Below are positions 19,694-29,400 of a stretch of 64,000 nucleotides of DNA, piece after piece. The DNA comes from Streptomyces sp. TG1A-60. GTDB lineage: Bacteria > Actinomycetota > Actinomycetes > Streptomycetales > Streptomycetaceae. The DNA lies in assembly GCF_037201975.1 (NCBI RefSeq), contig NZ_CP147520.1:2294001-2358000 (forward strand), read 5' to 3'. Both the position numbers and the translations under genes were made by a program. Positions within the stretch are counted from its first letter, which is position 1. Each line of letters opens with the position of its first letter. Below the pieces are notes generated by a model. It did not search any database. It saw nothing but the letters and a program-made list of their open reading frames with translations, and was not told where the DNA came from.

Positions 19694-19960
19694 GTCTGTA
19701 CTCCTCGGACCACCGGCGACGTCGCCGATGTGGGGGAAGCCTTCGATTTGAAGGTAAAAGCAACGACCCAGAGACCATATCTTCAAGTTTCTAAGTCAAT
19801 AGGGCGTAATCTGACGGTACAGAGGGGCAAAGGGGTGACGCTTCGTTCATTTATTGAAGAAATGGAAACAGCGGCGGCCACCCGGGGCGCGAGGCTGCGA
19901 CCTATGGGTGACCCGCCGCGTGGGCGCGACAAGCCCCCGCCTACCCGCAGACCAAAACGG

Positions 19961-22900
19961 CTAACGCAGCCTCTGGCTGATGACCTTCGACACGCCGTCC
20001 CCCTGCATGGACACGCCGTACAGCGCGTCGGCGACTTCCATGGTCCGCTTCTGGTGGGTGATCACGATCAGCTGCGACGCCTCCTGCAGCTCCTGCATGA
20101 TCCGGATCAGCCGCTGCAGGTTGGTGTCGTCGAGCGCCGCCTCGACCTCGTCCATCACATAGAACGGACTGGGCCGAGCCTTGAAGATCGACACGAGCAT
20201 GGCGACGGCGGTCAGCGACCGCTCGCCGCCGGAGAGCAGTGACAGCCGCTTGACCTTCTTGCCCGGGGGACGGGCCTCGACGTCCACGCCGGTGGTGAGC
20301 ATGTTGTCGGGGTCGGTCAGGATCAGCCGCCCTTCACCACCGGGGAAGAGCCGACTGAAGACGCCCTCGAACTCCCGCGCGGTGTCCCAGTAGGCCTCGG
20401 TGAAGACCTGCTCGACCCGCTCGTCGACCTCCTTCACCACCTGGAGCAGATCGGCACGGGTCTTCTTCAGGTCCTCCAGCTGCTCACTGAGGAACTGGTG
20501 CCGCTCCTCCAGCGCGGCGAACTCCTCCAGCGCCAGCGGATTGACCTTGCCCAGCTGCTGGTACGCCCGCTCCGCCGCCCGAAGGCGCTTCTCCTGCTCG
20601 GCCCGGTGGAACGTCTTCGGCTGGTTGCGGGGATGCCCCGGATCCTCCGGCAGTTCCTCACCCTCGGCCGGCGGCGAGGGCGGTACGGGCTGGTCGGGCC
20701 CGTACTCCGAGATCAGCCCCTCCGGTTCGACACCCAACTCCTCGAGCGCCTTGGCCTCCAGCTGCTCGATCCGCATCCGCTTCTCGGCACCGAGCACCTC
20801 GCCCCGGTGGACGGAGTCGGTTAGTTTGTCCAACTCGGCCTTGAGGTCGCGCCCCTCGCCCCGGGCTTGCGCGAGTTCCTGCTCCCGGCGGGCCTTGGCG
20901 GCGTCGGCGGCGGTACGTTCCTCCTCCGCGCGGGCGAGGGACACCTCCACGTGGGCGAGCAGTTGCCGGGCGCCGGACGCGACGGCCTCGGCGACGGCCG
21001 CCTCGTGTCGCAGCCGCGCCCGGCGCTGTTCGGCCCGCGCCCGCGCCTCGCGCTCGGCGCGGGCCGCCCGGTCGAGCGAGTCCGCGCGCCCCGCGAGCCC
21101 CTTGACCCGCTCCTCGTGCGTCCGCACCTGGAGCCGGGCCTCCATCTCCGTCTGCCGCGCGTTGGCCCCGTCCGCCGCGAGCCGATCCCGTACGGAGGTG
21201 TCGGGCTCCTCCTCGACCGGCATCTCCTCGGCCACCGCGAGCCGTTCGGCCAGCTCCTCGGCTTCCTGTACTGCTCTGTCGAGCGCCTTCTGGGCCCGCG
21301 CGGCGGCAGCCGTGGACCGCTCGGCCTCCCCGGCGGCGCCCCGCGCCTGCCCGGCCAGCCGCCCGAGCTGCTGGGCGACCGTCGACTTCTCCCGCTCGGC
21401 CGCCCGGCGCCGCTCCCCCACTCCTCCACGGCCCGGGCCCGTTCCTGACGCAGCTCGACCGCGCTCTGCTGCGCCTCGGTCAACTCCTCGCAGCGGACGG
21501 CCAGTTCCTCCAGCTCGGCCGCCGCCTCGTCGACGGACGCCTGCACCTCCAGCAGACTCGGCGCCCCCGCCGAACCGCCGTGCGCGAAGTGCGCCCCGAG
21601 CAGATCGCCCTCGGCGGTCACCGCGGTGAGATCGGGACGGGCGTAGACAAGATCCTCGGCGTCTTCGAGGGTGCCCACGACGACGATGCCCCGCAGCAGC
21701 AGCCGCACGGAGGGCAGGAGCTCGGCGGGGCCGCGGACGAGGTCGGCGGCGTGGGGATGGCCGTGGGCGCGAGGGGAACCACCATGGACAGGGGAGGCGG
21801 GTTCGCCACCGGCGGGGCCCGCCGCGAAGACGCCGGAAGCGCCCGAAGTGCAGGGCTGGGTGGTCTGTGCCTGCCCGGAGTCGTCGTGCGAACCACCGTG
21901 GTCAGCGCCGGCCGCTCGGGCGCCCGCAACCGGTCCGTCCCCCGGGTCCTCCGGCGCCGTCGCCAGCAGCAGCGCTGCCCGTCCCGCGTCCTGTTTCCGG
22001 AGCAGGCGGATGGCTTCGGCGGCCGAGGCGGGGTTCGTCACCGCGATGGCGTCTGCCGCGGCACCGAAGGCGGCGGCGAGGGCGATCTCGTGGCCCGGGG
22101 CGATGGTCAGCAACTGTGCGGCCGGGCCGAGCAGTCCGTTGACGCGGTCCTTCGCGCCGAGCAGGGCGCCCGTGCCGTCCTTGCGGCGCAGGCCCAGTGC
22201 GAGGGCTTCGTGCCGGGCCTGGGTGGCGGCGCGACGGCGTTCGGCGACGGTGCTGGTTTCGCGGGCCGCGGTGAGGGCGGACTCGGCCTCGGCCAGGGCG
22301 CGTTTGGCCGCTTCGTGCTGTTCGGTCAGTCGGGTGTCGTCGGCGTCGAGGCCGTCGACCTCGGCCTTCAGCGCCTCGTACTCCTCCTGGGCGGCCACGG
22401 CGCGTTCCCGCGCCTCGTCACGGGCGGCGGCCAGGCGATCGATCTCGGCCTGGGCGGAGGCCGCGCGGGAGCGGGCGGCGTTGACCTGACCGCCCAGGCG
22501 GGCGAGGCTTTCGCGGCGGTCGGCGATGGAGCGGGCGACGTCCTTGAGACGGCGTTCCTCAGCAGTCAGTTCGCGCTCCAGCTCGGCGCGGTGCTCGACC
22601 GTGTCCTCCAGGGCGCGCTCGGCCGCCTCCAGGGCCGCTTCGAGTTCGGCCTCCTGTTCGCGGATCCGGACGGCCTCTCGCTCCATGTCCTCGGGGTCGC
22701 GGCCACGCCGCTCCTCGGGGGGCGCGGAGGTGGCGCTCTTGATCCGGGCGTCGGCCAGGGAGATCGTGCCGCGCACCCGTTCGGCGAGCTGCGAGAGCGC
22801 GTACCAGGTCTCCTGGGCTCGCTGGAGGCGCGGGGTGAGCCGTCGTACCTCGTCCTCCAGCCGCGCCTCCCGGTGCAGCGCCTTCCTCAGCTCGGCCTCG

Positions 22901-23673
22901 GCGGCCTCCTTGCGCTGCTTCAGCGCGGCTTCGTCGGCGACCTCGGTCCGCAGCGCCGCGTGGAGCCGTACGAGATCGTCGGCCAGCAGTCTCAGCCGCG
23001 CGTCCCGCAGATCCGCCTGGATGACGGCGGCCCGGCGGGCGACGGCGGCCTGGCGGCCGAGCGGTTTGAGCTGGCGGCGGAGTTCGTCGGTGAGGTCCTG
23101 GACGCGGGCCAGGTTGGCCTGCATGGCGTCCAGTTTCCGCAGGGCCTTCTCCTTGCGCTTGCGGTGTTTGAGGACGCCGGCGGCCTCTTCGATGAAGGCG
23201 CGGCGGCCCATGGGGTCGGCGTGCAGGACGGAGTCGAGCTGGCCCTGCCCGACGATGACGTGCATCTCACGGCCGATGCCGGAGTCGGAGAGCAGGTCCT
23301 GGATGTCGAGAAGACGGCAGGTGTCACCGTTGATCTGGTACTCGCTGCCGCCGTTGCGGAACATGATCCGCGTGATCGTGACCTCGGCGTACTCGATGGG
23401 GAGGGCCCCGTCGGAGTTGTCGATGGTCAGGGACACCTCGGCGCGGCCGAGCGGGGGGCGCCCGGTGGTGCCGGCGAAGATGACGTCCTCCATCTTGCCG
23501 CCGCGCAGCGACTTCGCGCCCTGCTCTCCCATGACCCAGCTGAGCGCGTCCACGACGTTCGACTTGCCCGAGCCGTTCGGTCCGACGACACACGTGATGC
23601 CCGGCTCGAACCGGAGTGTGGTCGCCGAGGCGAACGATTTGAAACCGCGGAGGGTCAGGGCCTTGAGGTGCAC
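19961..23673 (-). CDS. smc: Chromosome segregation ATPase SMC (frameshifted)
   Basis: SMC condenses and organises chromosomes with ScpA/ScpB. The N-terminal part has Walker A GPNGSGKSN at residues 32-40 and long coiled coils flanking a hinge. The C-terminal part has the LSGGERSLTA signature and Walker B FYVMDEVEAALDD, and ends VISQRLR. The frame breaks at about 21420. The N-terminal frame reads RAVEEW and then nonsense, while the other frame continues GERRRAAEREK. Restoring one base between GAGGAG and TGGGGG would give VEELGERRR. The hinge also carries a Gly/Ala/His-rich insertion. The start is GTG (HLKALTLRGFKSF). A true null is possible, but a sequencing error is likelier. Confidence 0.93.
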
Positions 23674-23810
23674 GCCGCCGGACTCTACCTTCCGGCCTTG
23701 TCTCACTCCATGAACGAACGGTTTCGCCCATGAACGTGCAGGGCACATCAGACGTTGAAGAGAGTGGGGAAAGCGTGGGGGTGCGGGGGAACGGAACCTC
23801 GGGAAAGAAG

Positions 23811-23839
23811 AAGGGACGCCTCTAGAGAAGGCGTCCCTT
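23811..23839 (-). terminator. Terminator after small coiled-coil gene
   Basis: AAGGGACGCCT (23811-23821) and AGGCGTCCCTT (23829-23839) form a perfect 11-base-pair stem with a seven-base loop. It lies downstream of the minus-strand coiled-coil gene and upstream of smc. Confidence 0.7.
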
Positions 23840-23922
23840 GCAGATCTGACAACTTAGCGGTTGATACGGGCAGCCCAACCACTGCTGTCGTAGTACGTGT
23901 GGTACGTGCCGCGATGCAGTGA

Positions 23923-24126
23923 TCAGGTGAGCGCAGGCTCCGCCTGGTGTGCGTCGATGCTCTCCATAAGCGAGTCGTGAGAAGCGGCAGCCGTCAGCGC
24001 GTCGTTCTCCGCCTGGATGCGTCCGAGCTCGGATTCCAGGTCCTGGACGCGCTGCTGGAGCCGTCGCATCTCGGCGAGGAGTCGCGGGTCGGAGCCGCCG
24101 ACGTAACCGAGAAGCGCCTTTGCCAT
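23923..24126 (-). CDS. Small conserved coiled-coil protein
   Basis: A 67-residue protein, MAKALLGYVGGSDPRLLAEM followed by a heptad-rich helix (RRLQQRVQDLESELGRIQAEND) and an acidic tail. A good Shine-Dalgarno (GGAGGA) sits about nine bases before the ATG, and a strong hairpin follows the gene. I recall near-identical small proteins next to smc in other Streptomyces but know of no assigned function. The N-terminal glycine-rich cap plus a single coiled coil suggests a homo-oligomer or adaptor; this is inference. Confidence 0.75.
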   Translation of the reverse strand: MAKALLGYVGGSDPRLLAEMRRLQQRVQDLESELGRIQAENDALTAAASHDSLMESIDAHQAEPALT

Positions 24127-24524
24127 GATGGATGGTCCTCCACAATGAGTGACCGACCGAAGCGGTATGGGTCGTGAGGGAATCGCACCCGTGGTGCTTG
24201 GCACTGTTGAGTTTTGCTGCCGTACTCCATGCCAAACAGCTAAGGTGCGCGGGGCTTTCAGCGTCTCACCAAAAAGTTTGACGGTCAACACGATCACGCC
24301 CCGCATTGGCGGGCAACCCTGTGACGCGCGGCCCTGAGCGGGCGACGCTGCGGCGGCGACAGGGCCTCTCCTGGACGGCGGAGCGAGGGGATCATCCGTT
24401 CTTCGGAGCCTGCCATGACAGAACCGTCTTGGCAATCACCTGCACGTTTCTGCTTTGTGCATGCTCCTGGCATATGCCAGCGGCGGCCCTCTCGCCCTCA
24501 TCCGGCCCGCTTCACAGGCAGGCG
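24127..24524. other. Intergenic region with a perfect palindrome
   Basis: About 400 bases between two minus-strand genes. The part nearest the coiled-coil gene (24180-24300) is AT-rich and probably promoter-bearing. A perfect 14-base palindrome lies at 24467-24480. No gene on either strand is supported. Confidence 0.45.
24467..24480. promoter_or_regulatory. Perfect 14-bp palindrome CTGGCATATGCCAG
   Basis: A fully self-complementary 14-mer, about 45 bases downstream of the acylphosphatase stop and about 340 upstream of the coiled-coil start. It could be a dimeric regulator site. It is unlikely to be a terminator because there is no loop. Confidence 0.4.
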
Positions 24525-24806
24525 TCAGCGGATGGCGAAGCCCGCATAGCCCCCTCGCGGTGTGTCCCAGATCTCGGTGACGCCGTCCACGCGCCCGGGC
24601 GTGTCGTCGCCCTGGAGCCAGTCGAGAAGCCCCTGACACGCCTCACGCGGGCCCTCGGCGACCACCTGGACCCGCCCATCGGCCAAATTGAGAGCAAAAC
24701 CACTCAGCCCGCCGATCTCCAGGGCTCTGGCCCGGGTGAACCAGCGGAAACCCACACCTTGCACCCGTCCACGCACCCAGGCGACCAGCCGTACATCCTC
24801 GCTCAT
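24525..24806 (-). CDS. acyP: Acylphosphatase
   Basis: Hydrolyses carboxyl-phosphate bonds such as acetyl phosphate or 1,3-bisphosphoglycerate. The 93-residue protein has the family signature [11 protein letters not shown] with catalytic Arg21 and the second catalytic residue Asn40 in [13 protein letters not shown]. No Shine-Dalgarno is visible. TAGCGT lies exactly six bases before the ATG, suggesting a leaderless transcript. It diverges from the CAP-domain gene. Confidence 0.93.
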   Translation of the reverse strand: MSEDVRLVAWVRGRVQGVGFRWFTRARALEIGGLSGFALNLADGRVQVVAEGPREACQGLLDWLQGDDTPGRVDGVTEIWDTPRGGYAGFAIR

Positions 24807-24934
24807 GACTGCACGCTAACGGGCCAATACCTCTCGGGCCTCTCACTCCCCTGGCGCCATGCTGTACCGTCCCCACCCAATGAATCTCATATGAAACTCA
24901 CTCGTTCGTGTGGGGTTCGTGAAGACGGCTATCA

Positions 24935-24962
24935 CAACGTTGACAACCTCCCCAACGTTGAC
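24935..24962 (+). promoter_or_regulatory. Direct repeat CAACGTTGAC upstream of CAP gene
   Basis: The decamer CAACGTTGAC occurs twice (24935-24944 and 24953-24962), 18 bases apart. Each copy includes the palindrome AACGTT and a TTGAC -35-like core. The pair lies 35-60 bases before the start of the CAP-domain gene, consistent with a promoter plus a regulator bound in tandem. Confidence 0.45.
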
Positions 24963-24996
24963 CGCAGGACACCGCAAGGACGAGGAAGGCCAGAAC

Positions 24997-25944
24997 ATGG
25001 GACGCCACCGACGCTCCGCCGCCGGCCGCGCCACCGGGGTCACCACCACGGGCTTCACCTCCGAAGAGCCCCACTACGGCCCGGAGAACCTGTACGGGTT
25101 CGCCGCAGTCCTGGAGGCCGACGCCCAGACCGCATCGCGCGCCGGTGGTTCGCGCCGCCGCAAGAAGAAGGCCGCGACGTCCGTGAAGACCGGTCTGCTC
25201 GGTGTGTCCGCCGCCGTCGCCCTCGGCACCGTCGCGGTGGCCACCGGGGTGCTGCCGGGCGGCGACAAGTACACGGTCAGCGGGGGCAACAGCACCGAGA
25301 CGGTGGTACCGACCGGCTCGCCGACGGGTGCGGCGGACCAGCAGGGCGGCACGGACGGCGCCGCGCAGGAGCAGCGCGAGGACGAGTCCACCAGCCGCGA
25401 CGCCGAGCGCGAAACCTCCCCGTCGACCAGCCCCTCCCCCGCTGAGACCCCGTCGGAGAAGCCCACCGAAGAGGCGGACAGGGGTTCCGGCTCCAAGAAG
25501 CCCACGACGCCGAGCGCCAGGCCCACGGAGGAGAAGAAGACCCCTCCCCCGGTGGAGATCTCCACGGAGACCCAGGCCGAGGCCGCGGTCCTCCAGTTGG
25601 TCAACGAGGAGCGGGCCAAGGCGGGCTGTGACCCGGTGGCGGCCAACAGCGACCTGGCCGAGCTGGCCGAGGTCTTCAGCAAGGACATGGCCGCCCGCGG
25701 CTTCTTCGACCACACCGACCCCGACGGCCAGGACCCGTGGGACCGCGCCGCCATCCTCGGGATCACCGGCCTCGGCGGCGAGAACATCGCCCGCGGCCAG
25801 GCCAACGCCGAGGCGGTCATGGAAGCCTGGATGAACAGCCCCGGCCACAAGGCGAACATCCTGAACTGCGACTTCAAGACCCTCGGTGTCGGTGTCCACA
25901 TGGGCGACGGCGGCCCGTGGTGGACGCAGGACTTCGGCTACTAG
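24997..25944 (+). CDS. CAP (SCP/PR-1)-domain membrane-anchored protein
   Basis: A 315-residue envelope protein. The N-terminus MGRHRRSAAGRATG is basic. A hydrophobic segment near residues 63-88 (TGLLGVSAAVALGTVAVATG) is an anchor or uncleaved signal. A Ser/Thr/Pro/Glu-rich spacer follows, and the CAP domain occupies about 190-315. CAP motifs include VNEERAKAGCDPV, FFDHTDPDG, GENIARGQANAEAVMEAWMNSPGHKANILN and WWTQDFGY. Bacterial CAP proteins are widespread, and their biochemical role is mostly unknown. I chose the ATG at 24997 over the upstream frame for its GAGGAAG ribosome site and familiar N-terminus. Confidence 0.87.
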   Translation: MGRHRRSAAGRATGVTTTGFTSEEPHYGPENLYGFAAVLEADAQTASRAGGSRRRKKKAATSVKTGLLGVSAAVALGTVAVATGVLPGGDKYTVSGGNSTETVVPTGSPTGAADQQGGTDGAAQEQREDESTSRDAERETSPSTSPSPAETPSEKPTEEADRGSGSKKPTTPSARPTEEKKTPPPVEISTETQAEAAVLQLVNEERAKAGCDPVAANSDLAELAEVFSKDMAARGFFDHTDPDGQDPWDRAAILGITGLGGENIARGQANAEAVMEAWMNSPGHKANILNCDFKTLGVGVHMGDGGPWWTQDFGY

Positions 25945-25984
25945 ACAGCGTTCCATCCCGGCGCCGGGCAGCGCCCCCGGGGAG

Positions 25985-26018
25985 GCTAACCAGAAGTTAG
26001 TGCAACCTTCTGGTTAGC
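25985..26018 (+). promoter_or_regulatory. 12-bp inverted repeat operator at HxlR promoter
   Basis: GCTAACCAGAAG (25985-25996) is perfectly complementary to CTTCTGGTTAGC (26007-26018) with a ten-base spacer. A -10-like TATCCT lies at 26031-26036, so the repeat overlaps the expected -35. That placement suits autorepression by the HxlR-family protein encoded 25 bases downstream. Confidence 0.65.
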
Positions 26019-26042
26019 GCTGCGTCGGAGTATCCTCAACGT

Positions 26043-26483
26043 ATGGAATCAGCCGCGCAGACCGCCGTGACGCCCGCGCAGGCTTCCGCGGACGCGGACG
26101 CCGTGGCCTTCGACGCCTTGGCCTTCAACGTGTTCGCCAGGAACTGTCCCTCGCGGGGCACCCTGGAGCACGTCACGGGCCGCTGGGGCGTGCTCACGAT
26201 GGGAGCGCTGTACGAGGGCTCGCTCCGCTTCAACGAGCTGCGCCGCCGCGTCGACGGCGTCAGCGAGAAGATGCTCTCCCAGACCCTGCACGCCCTGGAG
26301 CGCGACGGCCTGGTGCACCGGGAGGCCCAGCCCACCAACCCGCCCCGTGTCGACTACACGCTCACCCCGCTCGGCCGCGAAATCTCCGAGCGTGTGCTGT
26401 CCCTCATCATCTGCGTGGAGGGCCGCATGGAGGACGTGCTCAGCGCGCGCGAGCGTTACGACGAGGCACGCGGCGCCCGCTGA
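26043..26483 (+). CDS. HxlR-family transcriptional regulator
   Basis: A 146-residue winged-helix protein. The family pattern is clear: [22 protein letters not shown] (helix with conserved Cys at residue 35), [22 protein letters not shown] (recognition region), [27 protein letters not shown] (wing). HxlR proteins sense aldehydes, quinones or redox state and usually act on their own or a neighbouring gene. The ATG is 12 bases from a GGAG and six from TATCCT, so it may be leaderless. Its last 28 bases overlap the 3' end of mutM on the other strand. Confidence 0.9.
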   Translation: MESAAQTAVTPAQASADADAVAFDALAFNVFARNCPSRGTLEHVTGRWGVLTMGALYEGSLRFNELRRRVDGVSEKMLSQTLHALERDGLVHREAQPTNPPRVDYTLTPLGREISERVLSLIICVEGRMEDVLSARERYDEARGAR

Positions 26484-27316
26484 CACCGCGGGCAGAAGTA
26501 GCTGGATCGGTTCATCCACGGCCGTCGGCGCATGGGGGTGGCACAGCGCCGGCAGGGCAGTCCCTCCCTGCCGTACGCGTCGAGCGAGCGGTCGAAGTAC
26601 CCCGACTCGCCGTTGACGTCGACGTACAGGCTGTCGAAGCTCGTGCCGCCCACCGAGAGGGCCGCGTTCATCACGTCCCTTACGTGGCCCAGGAGTTCGG
26701 TGGTCCGGGGGCGTGTGAAACCGGCGGTCGGGCGCTCGTAGTGGATGCGCGAGCGCCAAAGCGCCTCGTCCGCGTAGATGTTGCCGACGCCGCTGATCAA
26801 CGACTGGTCGAGCAGGGCCCGTTTGACGGTCGTACGCTTCCGCCGCAGCGCCTGGTGGAAGGCCTCCGCGTCGAACAGCGGGTCGAGGGGGTCGCGTGCG
26901 ATGTGCGCGATGACGTCCGGCAGGCCCTCGGGGGTGGTGTCGTGCAACGACAGGCCGCCGAAGGTGCGTTGGTCGACGAAGCGGAGTTCGGTGCGCAGGG
27001 CGTCCGCGAAGCGGACGCGGATTCTGAGGTGCTTCTCGTCGGCCGAGTCATGCGGCTGCACCAAGAGCTGGCCGCTCATTCCGAGGTGGGCCAGGACGGC
27101 GATGCCGGTGTCCTCGACGGGCAGCCACAGGTACTTGCCGCGCCGGCTCGGCTCACGGATGCGGTGACCCTTGAGGCGGTGCGCGAAGTCCTCGGGTCCG
27201 GCCAGGTGTCTGCGGATCGCCCGGGGGTGCAGCACCTCGACGTCGGCGACGGCCCGGTGCGCCACCCACCGCTCCAGGCCCCGTCGTACGACCTCGACTT
27301 CGGGAAGTTCGGGCAC
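26456..27316 (-). CDS. mutM: Formamidopyrimidine-DNA glycosylase
   Basis: Removes 8-oxoguanine and formamidopyrimidines from DNA and nicks the abasic site. After removal of the GTG-encoded Met the catalytic N-terminus [14 protein letters not shown] is exposed, with Pro1 as nucleophile and Glu2. Also visible are GRGKYL-like [17 protein letters not shown], the helix-two-turn-helix [15 protein letters not shown] and a C-terminal zinc finger with CRRC and CPRC. Length is 286. It is downstream of rnc, with a 256-base spacer that carries an interspersed repeat. Confidence 0.96.
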   Translation of the reverse strand: MPELPEVEVVRRGLERWVAHRAVADVEVLHPRAIRRHLAGPEDFAHRLKGHRIREPSRRGKYLWLPVEDTGIAVLAHLGMSGQLLVQPHDSADEKHLRIRVRFADALRTELRFVDQRTFGGLSLHDTTPEGLPDVIAHIARDPLDPLFDAEAFHQALRRKRTTVKRALLDQSLISGVGNIYADEALWRSRIHYERPTAGFTRPRTTELLGHVRDVMNAALSVGGTSFDSLYVDVNGESGYFDRSLDAYGREGLPCRRCATPMRRRPWMNRSSYFCPRCQRAPRASS

Positions 27317-27435
27317 GGGGTCCTCCGGGGGCGGGAGCCTGAGAGTTCGGGGGGATGTCGTGTGCCGACCGCGGGGGATGTGAGGGGTGTCTGGTAGCAC
27401 AGCTCCCCGCGCTCCCTGCAGGCCAGGGGGCACCC

Positions 27436-27505
27436 GACGTGCTTCTCAAGGGGCGCGGGGAGCTGCGCGAGCCACCGAAGACAACCCGCACACCGCCAAG
27501 CACCC
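27436..27505. repeat. Streptomyces interspersed intergenic repeat (copy 1)
   Basis: The mutM-rnc spacer contains CAAGGGGCGCGGGGAGCTGC followed by GCGAGCCACCGAAGACAACC. I recognise this GC-rich block from many Streptomyces intergenic regions, where it recurs as GGGGCGCGGGGAACTGCGCG. A related copy lies at 34905-35045 in inverse orientation. Confidence 0.55.
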
Positions 27506-27572
27506 CGGACACTCGCATGAGACCAGCGCGCGGGGATCCGGGGCGGCGGCCCCCGGAGGGGCCGGCCGACGG

Positions 27573-28421
27573 TCAGACCGAAGCCGCGTCCGGCTCGGCG
27601 TCGGGCGGCGTCTCGGCCACTGCGGCTGGCGCTGCCTTCGCCCGTTCGTCCGCCGCCGCGCGGATGGCGCGCCAGGCGGACTCGGCCGCCTGCTGCTCCG
27701 CTTCCTTCTTGCTGCGGCCGGTGCCGGTGCCGTACGAGACGCCTCCGACGCGGGCAGCAGCGGTGAAGATCTTCTCGTGGTCGGGGCCGGTCTCCGTGAC
27801 CAGGTACTCGGGCACACCGAGCCCCTCGGTCGCGGTGAGCTCCTGGAGGCTGGTCTTCCAGTCCAGGCCGGCTCCGAGATTCGAGGACTTCTCGATCAGC
27901 GGGTCGAACAGGCGGTGCACCAGCTCCGCCGCCGAGTCCAGCCCCTGGTCGAGATAGACCGCACCGATCACCGCTTCCAGCGTGTCGGCGAGGATGGACG
28001 CCTTGTCCCGCCCGCCTGTGCCCTCTTCACCCCGGCCGAGCCGGATGAAGGAGCCGAGGTCGAGCCCGCGGCCCACCTCCGCCAGCGCACGAGAATTGAC
28101 CACCGCGGCCCGCAGCTTGGCCAGCTGGCCCTCGGGCAGGTCGGGGTGGGTGCGGTACAGCGTGTCCGTGACCACGAGGCCGAGCACGGAGTCCCCGAGG
28201 AACTCCAGGCGCTCGTTGGTGGGCAGGCCGCCGTTCTCGTACGCGTACGAACGGTGGGTCAGCGCGCGCACCAGAAGGGCGGACTCGAGCTGGTACCCGA
28301 GCCGCCCTTCCAGAAGCGTGTGGGACGAGGCTGTGTTCTCCGCCGGGCCGCCTCCGCTCACGCGAAGGGAATGCTTCTTGGCGTCATCCGCCTTCTTAGG
28401 GCTGGACACAGTGCCTCTCAC
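27573..28421 (-). CDS. rnc: Ribonuclease III (AbsB)
   Basis: Cleaves double-stranded RNA in rRNA processing and mRNA turnover. In S. coelicolor this gene is absB, required globally for antibiotic synthesis. The 282-residue protein has the catalytic signature [16 protein letters not shown], the second acidic site [15 protein letters not shown] and a C-terminal double-stranded RNA-binding domain ([19 protein letters not shown] ... [12 protein letters not shown]). The tail is Ala/Pro-rich. GTG at 28421 ([11 protein letters not shown]) is the family start. It lies seven bases after the rpmF stop. Confidence 0.96.
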   Translation of the reverse strand: MRGTVSSPKKADDAKKHSLRVSGGGPAENTASSHTLLEGRLGYQLESALLVRALTHRSYAYENGGLPTNERLEFLGDSVLGLVVTDTLYRTHPDLPEGQLAKLRAAVVNSRALAEVGRGLDLGSFIRLGRGEEGTGGRDKASILADTLEAVIGAVYLDQGLDSAAELVHRLFDPLIEKSSNLGAGLDWKTSLQELTATEGLGVPEYLVTETGPDHEKIFTAAARVGGVSYGTGTGRSKKEAEQQAAESAWRAIRAAADERAKAAPAAVAETPPDAEPDAASV

Positions 28422-28428
28422 CAGCCGC

Positions 28429-28602
28429 TCAGACCTCGAGGACCTGGCGCTTGTTGTAGGTGCCGCAAGACGGGCACGCGATGTGCTGCTGCTTGGGCTC
28501 GTGGCAGCGCTCGCACGCAACCAGGGTGGGGACCGCAGCCTTCCACTGCGACCGGCGGTGGCGCGTGTTGCTGCGCGACATCTTCCGCTTCGGAACAGCC
28601 AC
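28429..28602 (-). CDS. rpmF: 50S ribosomal protein L32
   Basis: A 57-residue ribosomal protein, GTG start then [20 protein letters not shown], with two zinc-binding pairs CERC and CPSC. AGGAG lies nine bases upstream. The order yceD-rpmF-rnc is conserved. Because all four zinc cysteines are kept, this is the C+ form, so a zinc-free paralogue under Zur could exist elsewhere. Confidence 0.97.
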   Translation of the reverse strand: MAVPKRKMSRSNTRHRRSQWKAAVPTLVACERCHEPKQQHIACPSCGTYNKRQVLEV

Positions 28603-28604
28603 GG

Positions 28605-29249
28605 CTACTTCTCCTGCTTCTCGTCGACGCCCGGTTCGGCGCCGCTCATCTCGTCCTTCTCGCCATCTTCGAGTGAACCGGCGAGTCCCTGCAGTGCCGC
28701 CCAACGGATGTCGACGGCGTCATGGTGGTGGTCCGGGGCGTCAGTGAGCCGCTCTCCGCACTCGGAGCACAGGCCCAGACAGTCGTCCTGGCACACCGGC
28801 TGCATAGGCAGTGCGAGCACCACCGCGTCACGCAGCACGGGTTCGAGGCCGAACAGGCCGTCCTCGATGAAGAGCCTGTCCTCGTCATCCTCGGCGTCGT
28901 CGGCCGGCTCCGCCTTGGGGCGGCCCCGGTCGTCGGCGTCAGGGTACGAGAACATCTCCTGGAAGTCCGCTTCGAGCTCCAGCTCCAGCGGCTCCAGACA
29001 CCTTACGCACTCCCCCTCGGCCTGTGCACGGGCGGTGCCTGTGACGAGCACCCCTTCCATGACCGACTCCAGACGGAGTTCGAGCTCCACCGGGGCGCCT
29101 TCCGGCACTCCGATGACCCCCTTGATGCCGAGATCCTTGGGAGCGTCGACCGAACGCGTCAGGCGCTGCAGCGCACCGGGCCGCCGGCCCAGCTCGTGCG
29201 TGTCGAACACGAGGGGGTCGCGGTGGTCGAGGCGGGCGTTCAGAGCCAT
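28605..29249 (-). CDS. yceD: YceD/DUF177 family protein
   Basis: A 214-residue member of the DUF177 family, almost always directly before rpmF and linked to 23S rRNA metabolism. It has [21 protein letters not shown] and a second pair in [18 protein letters not shown], the typical Cys motifs, with a central acidic stretch ([11 protein letters not shown]). I chose the ATG at 29249 ([19 protein letters not shown]), where family similarity starts. The stop lies two bases before the rpmF start. Confidence 0.9.
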   Translation of the reverse strand: MALNARLDHRDPLVFDTHELGRRPGALQRLTRSVDAPKDLGIKGVIGVPEGAPVELELRLESVMEGVLVTGTARAQAEGECVRCLEPLELELEADFQEMFSYPDADDRGRPKAEPADDAEDDEDRLFIEDGLFGLEPVLRDAVVLALPMQPVCQDDCLGLCSECGERLTDAPDHHHDAVDIRWAALQGLAGSLEDGEKDEMSGAEPGVDEKQEK

Positions 29250-29400
29250 TTCTGCTTTCGGTGTCGCGGAACTCGGCGGAGGGCGCCGTCCTCGATGTCC
29301 GGACAGCGCTCGATCGCGGGCGTCTTCTGCGGACAGCATGAACGTACGCGCGACCGAAGAGCCAGGATACTGGACCTTTCTCTCTCGGCCCAATCCGCTG

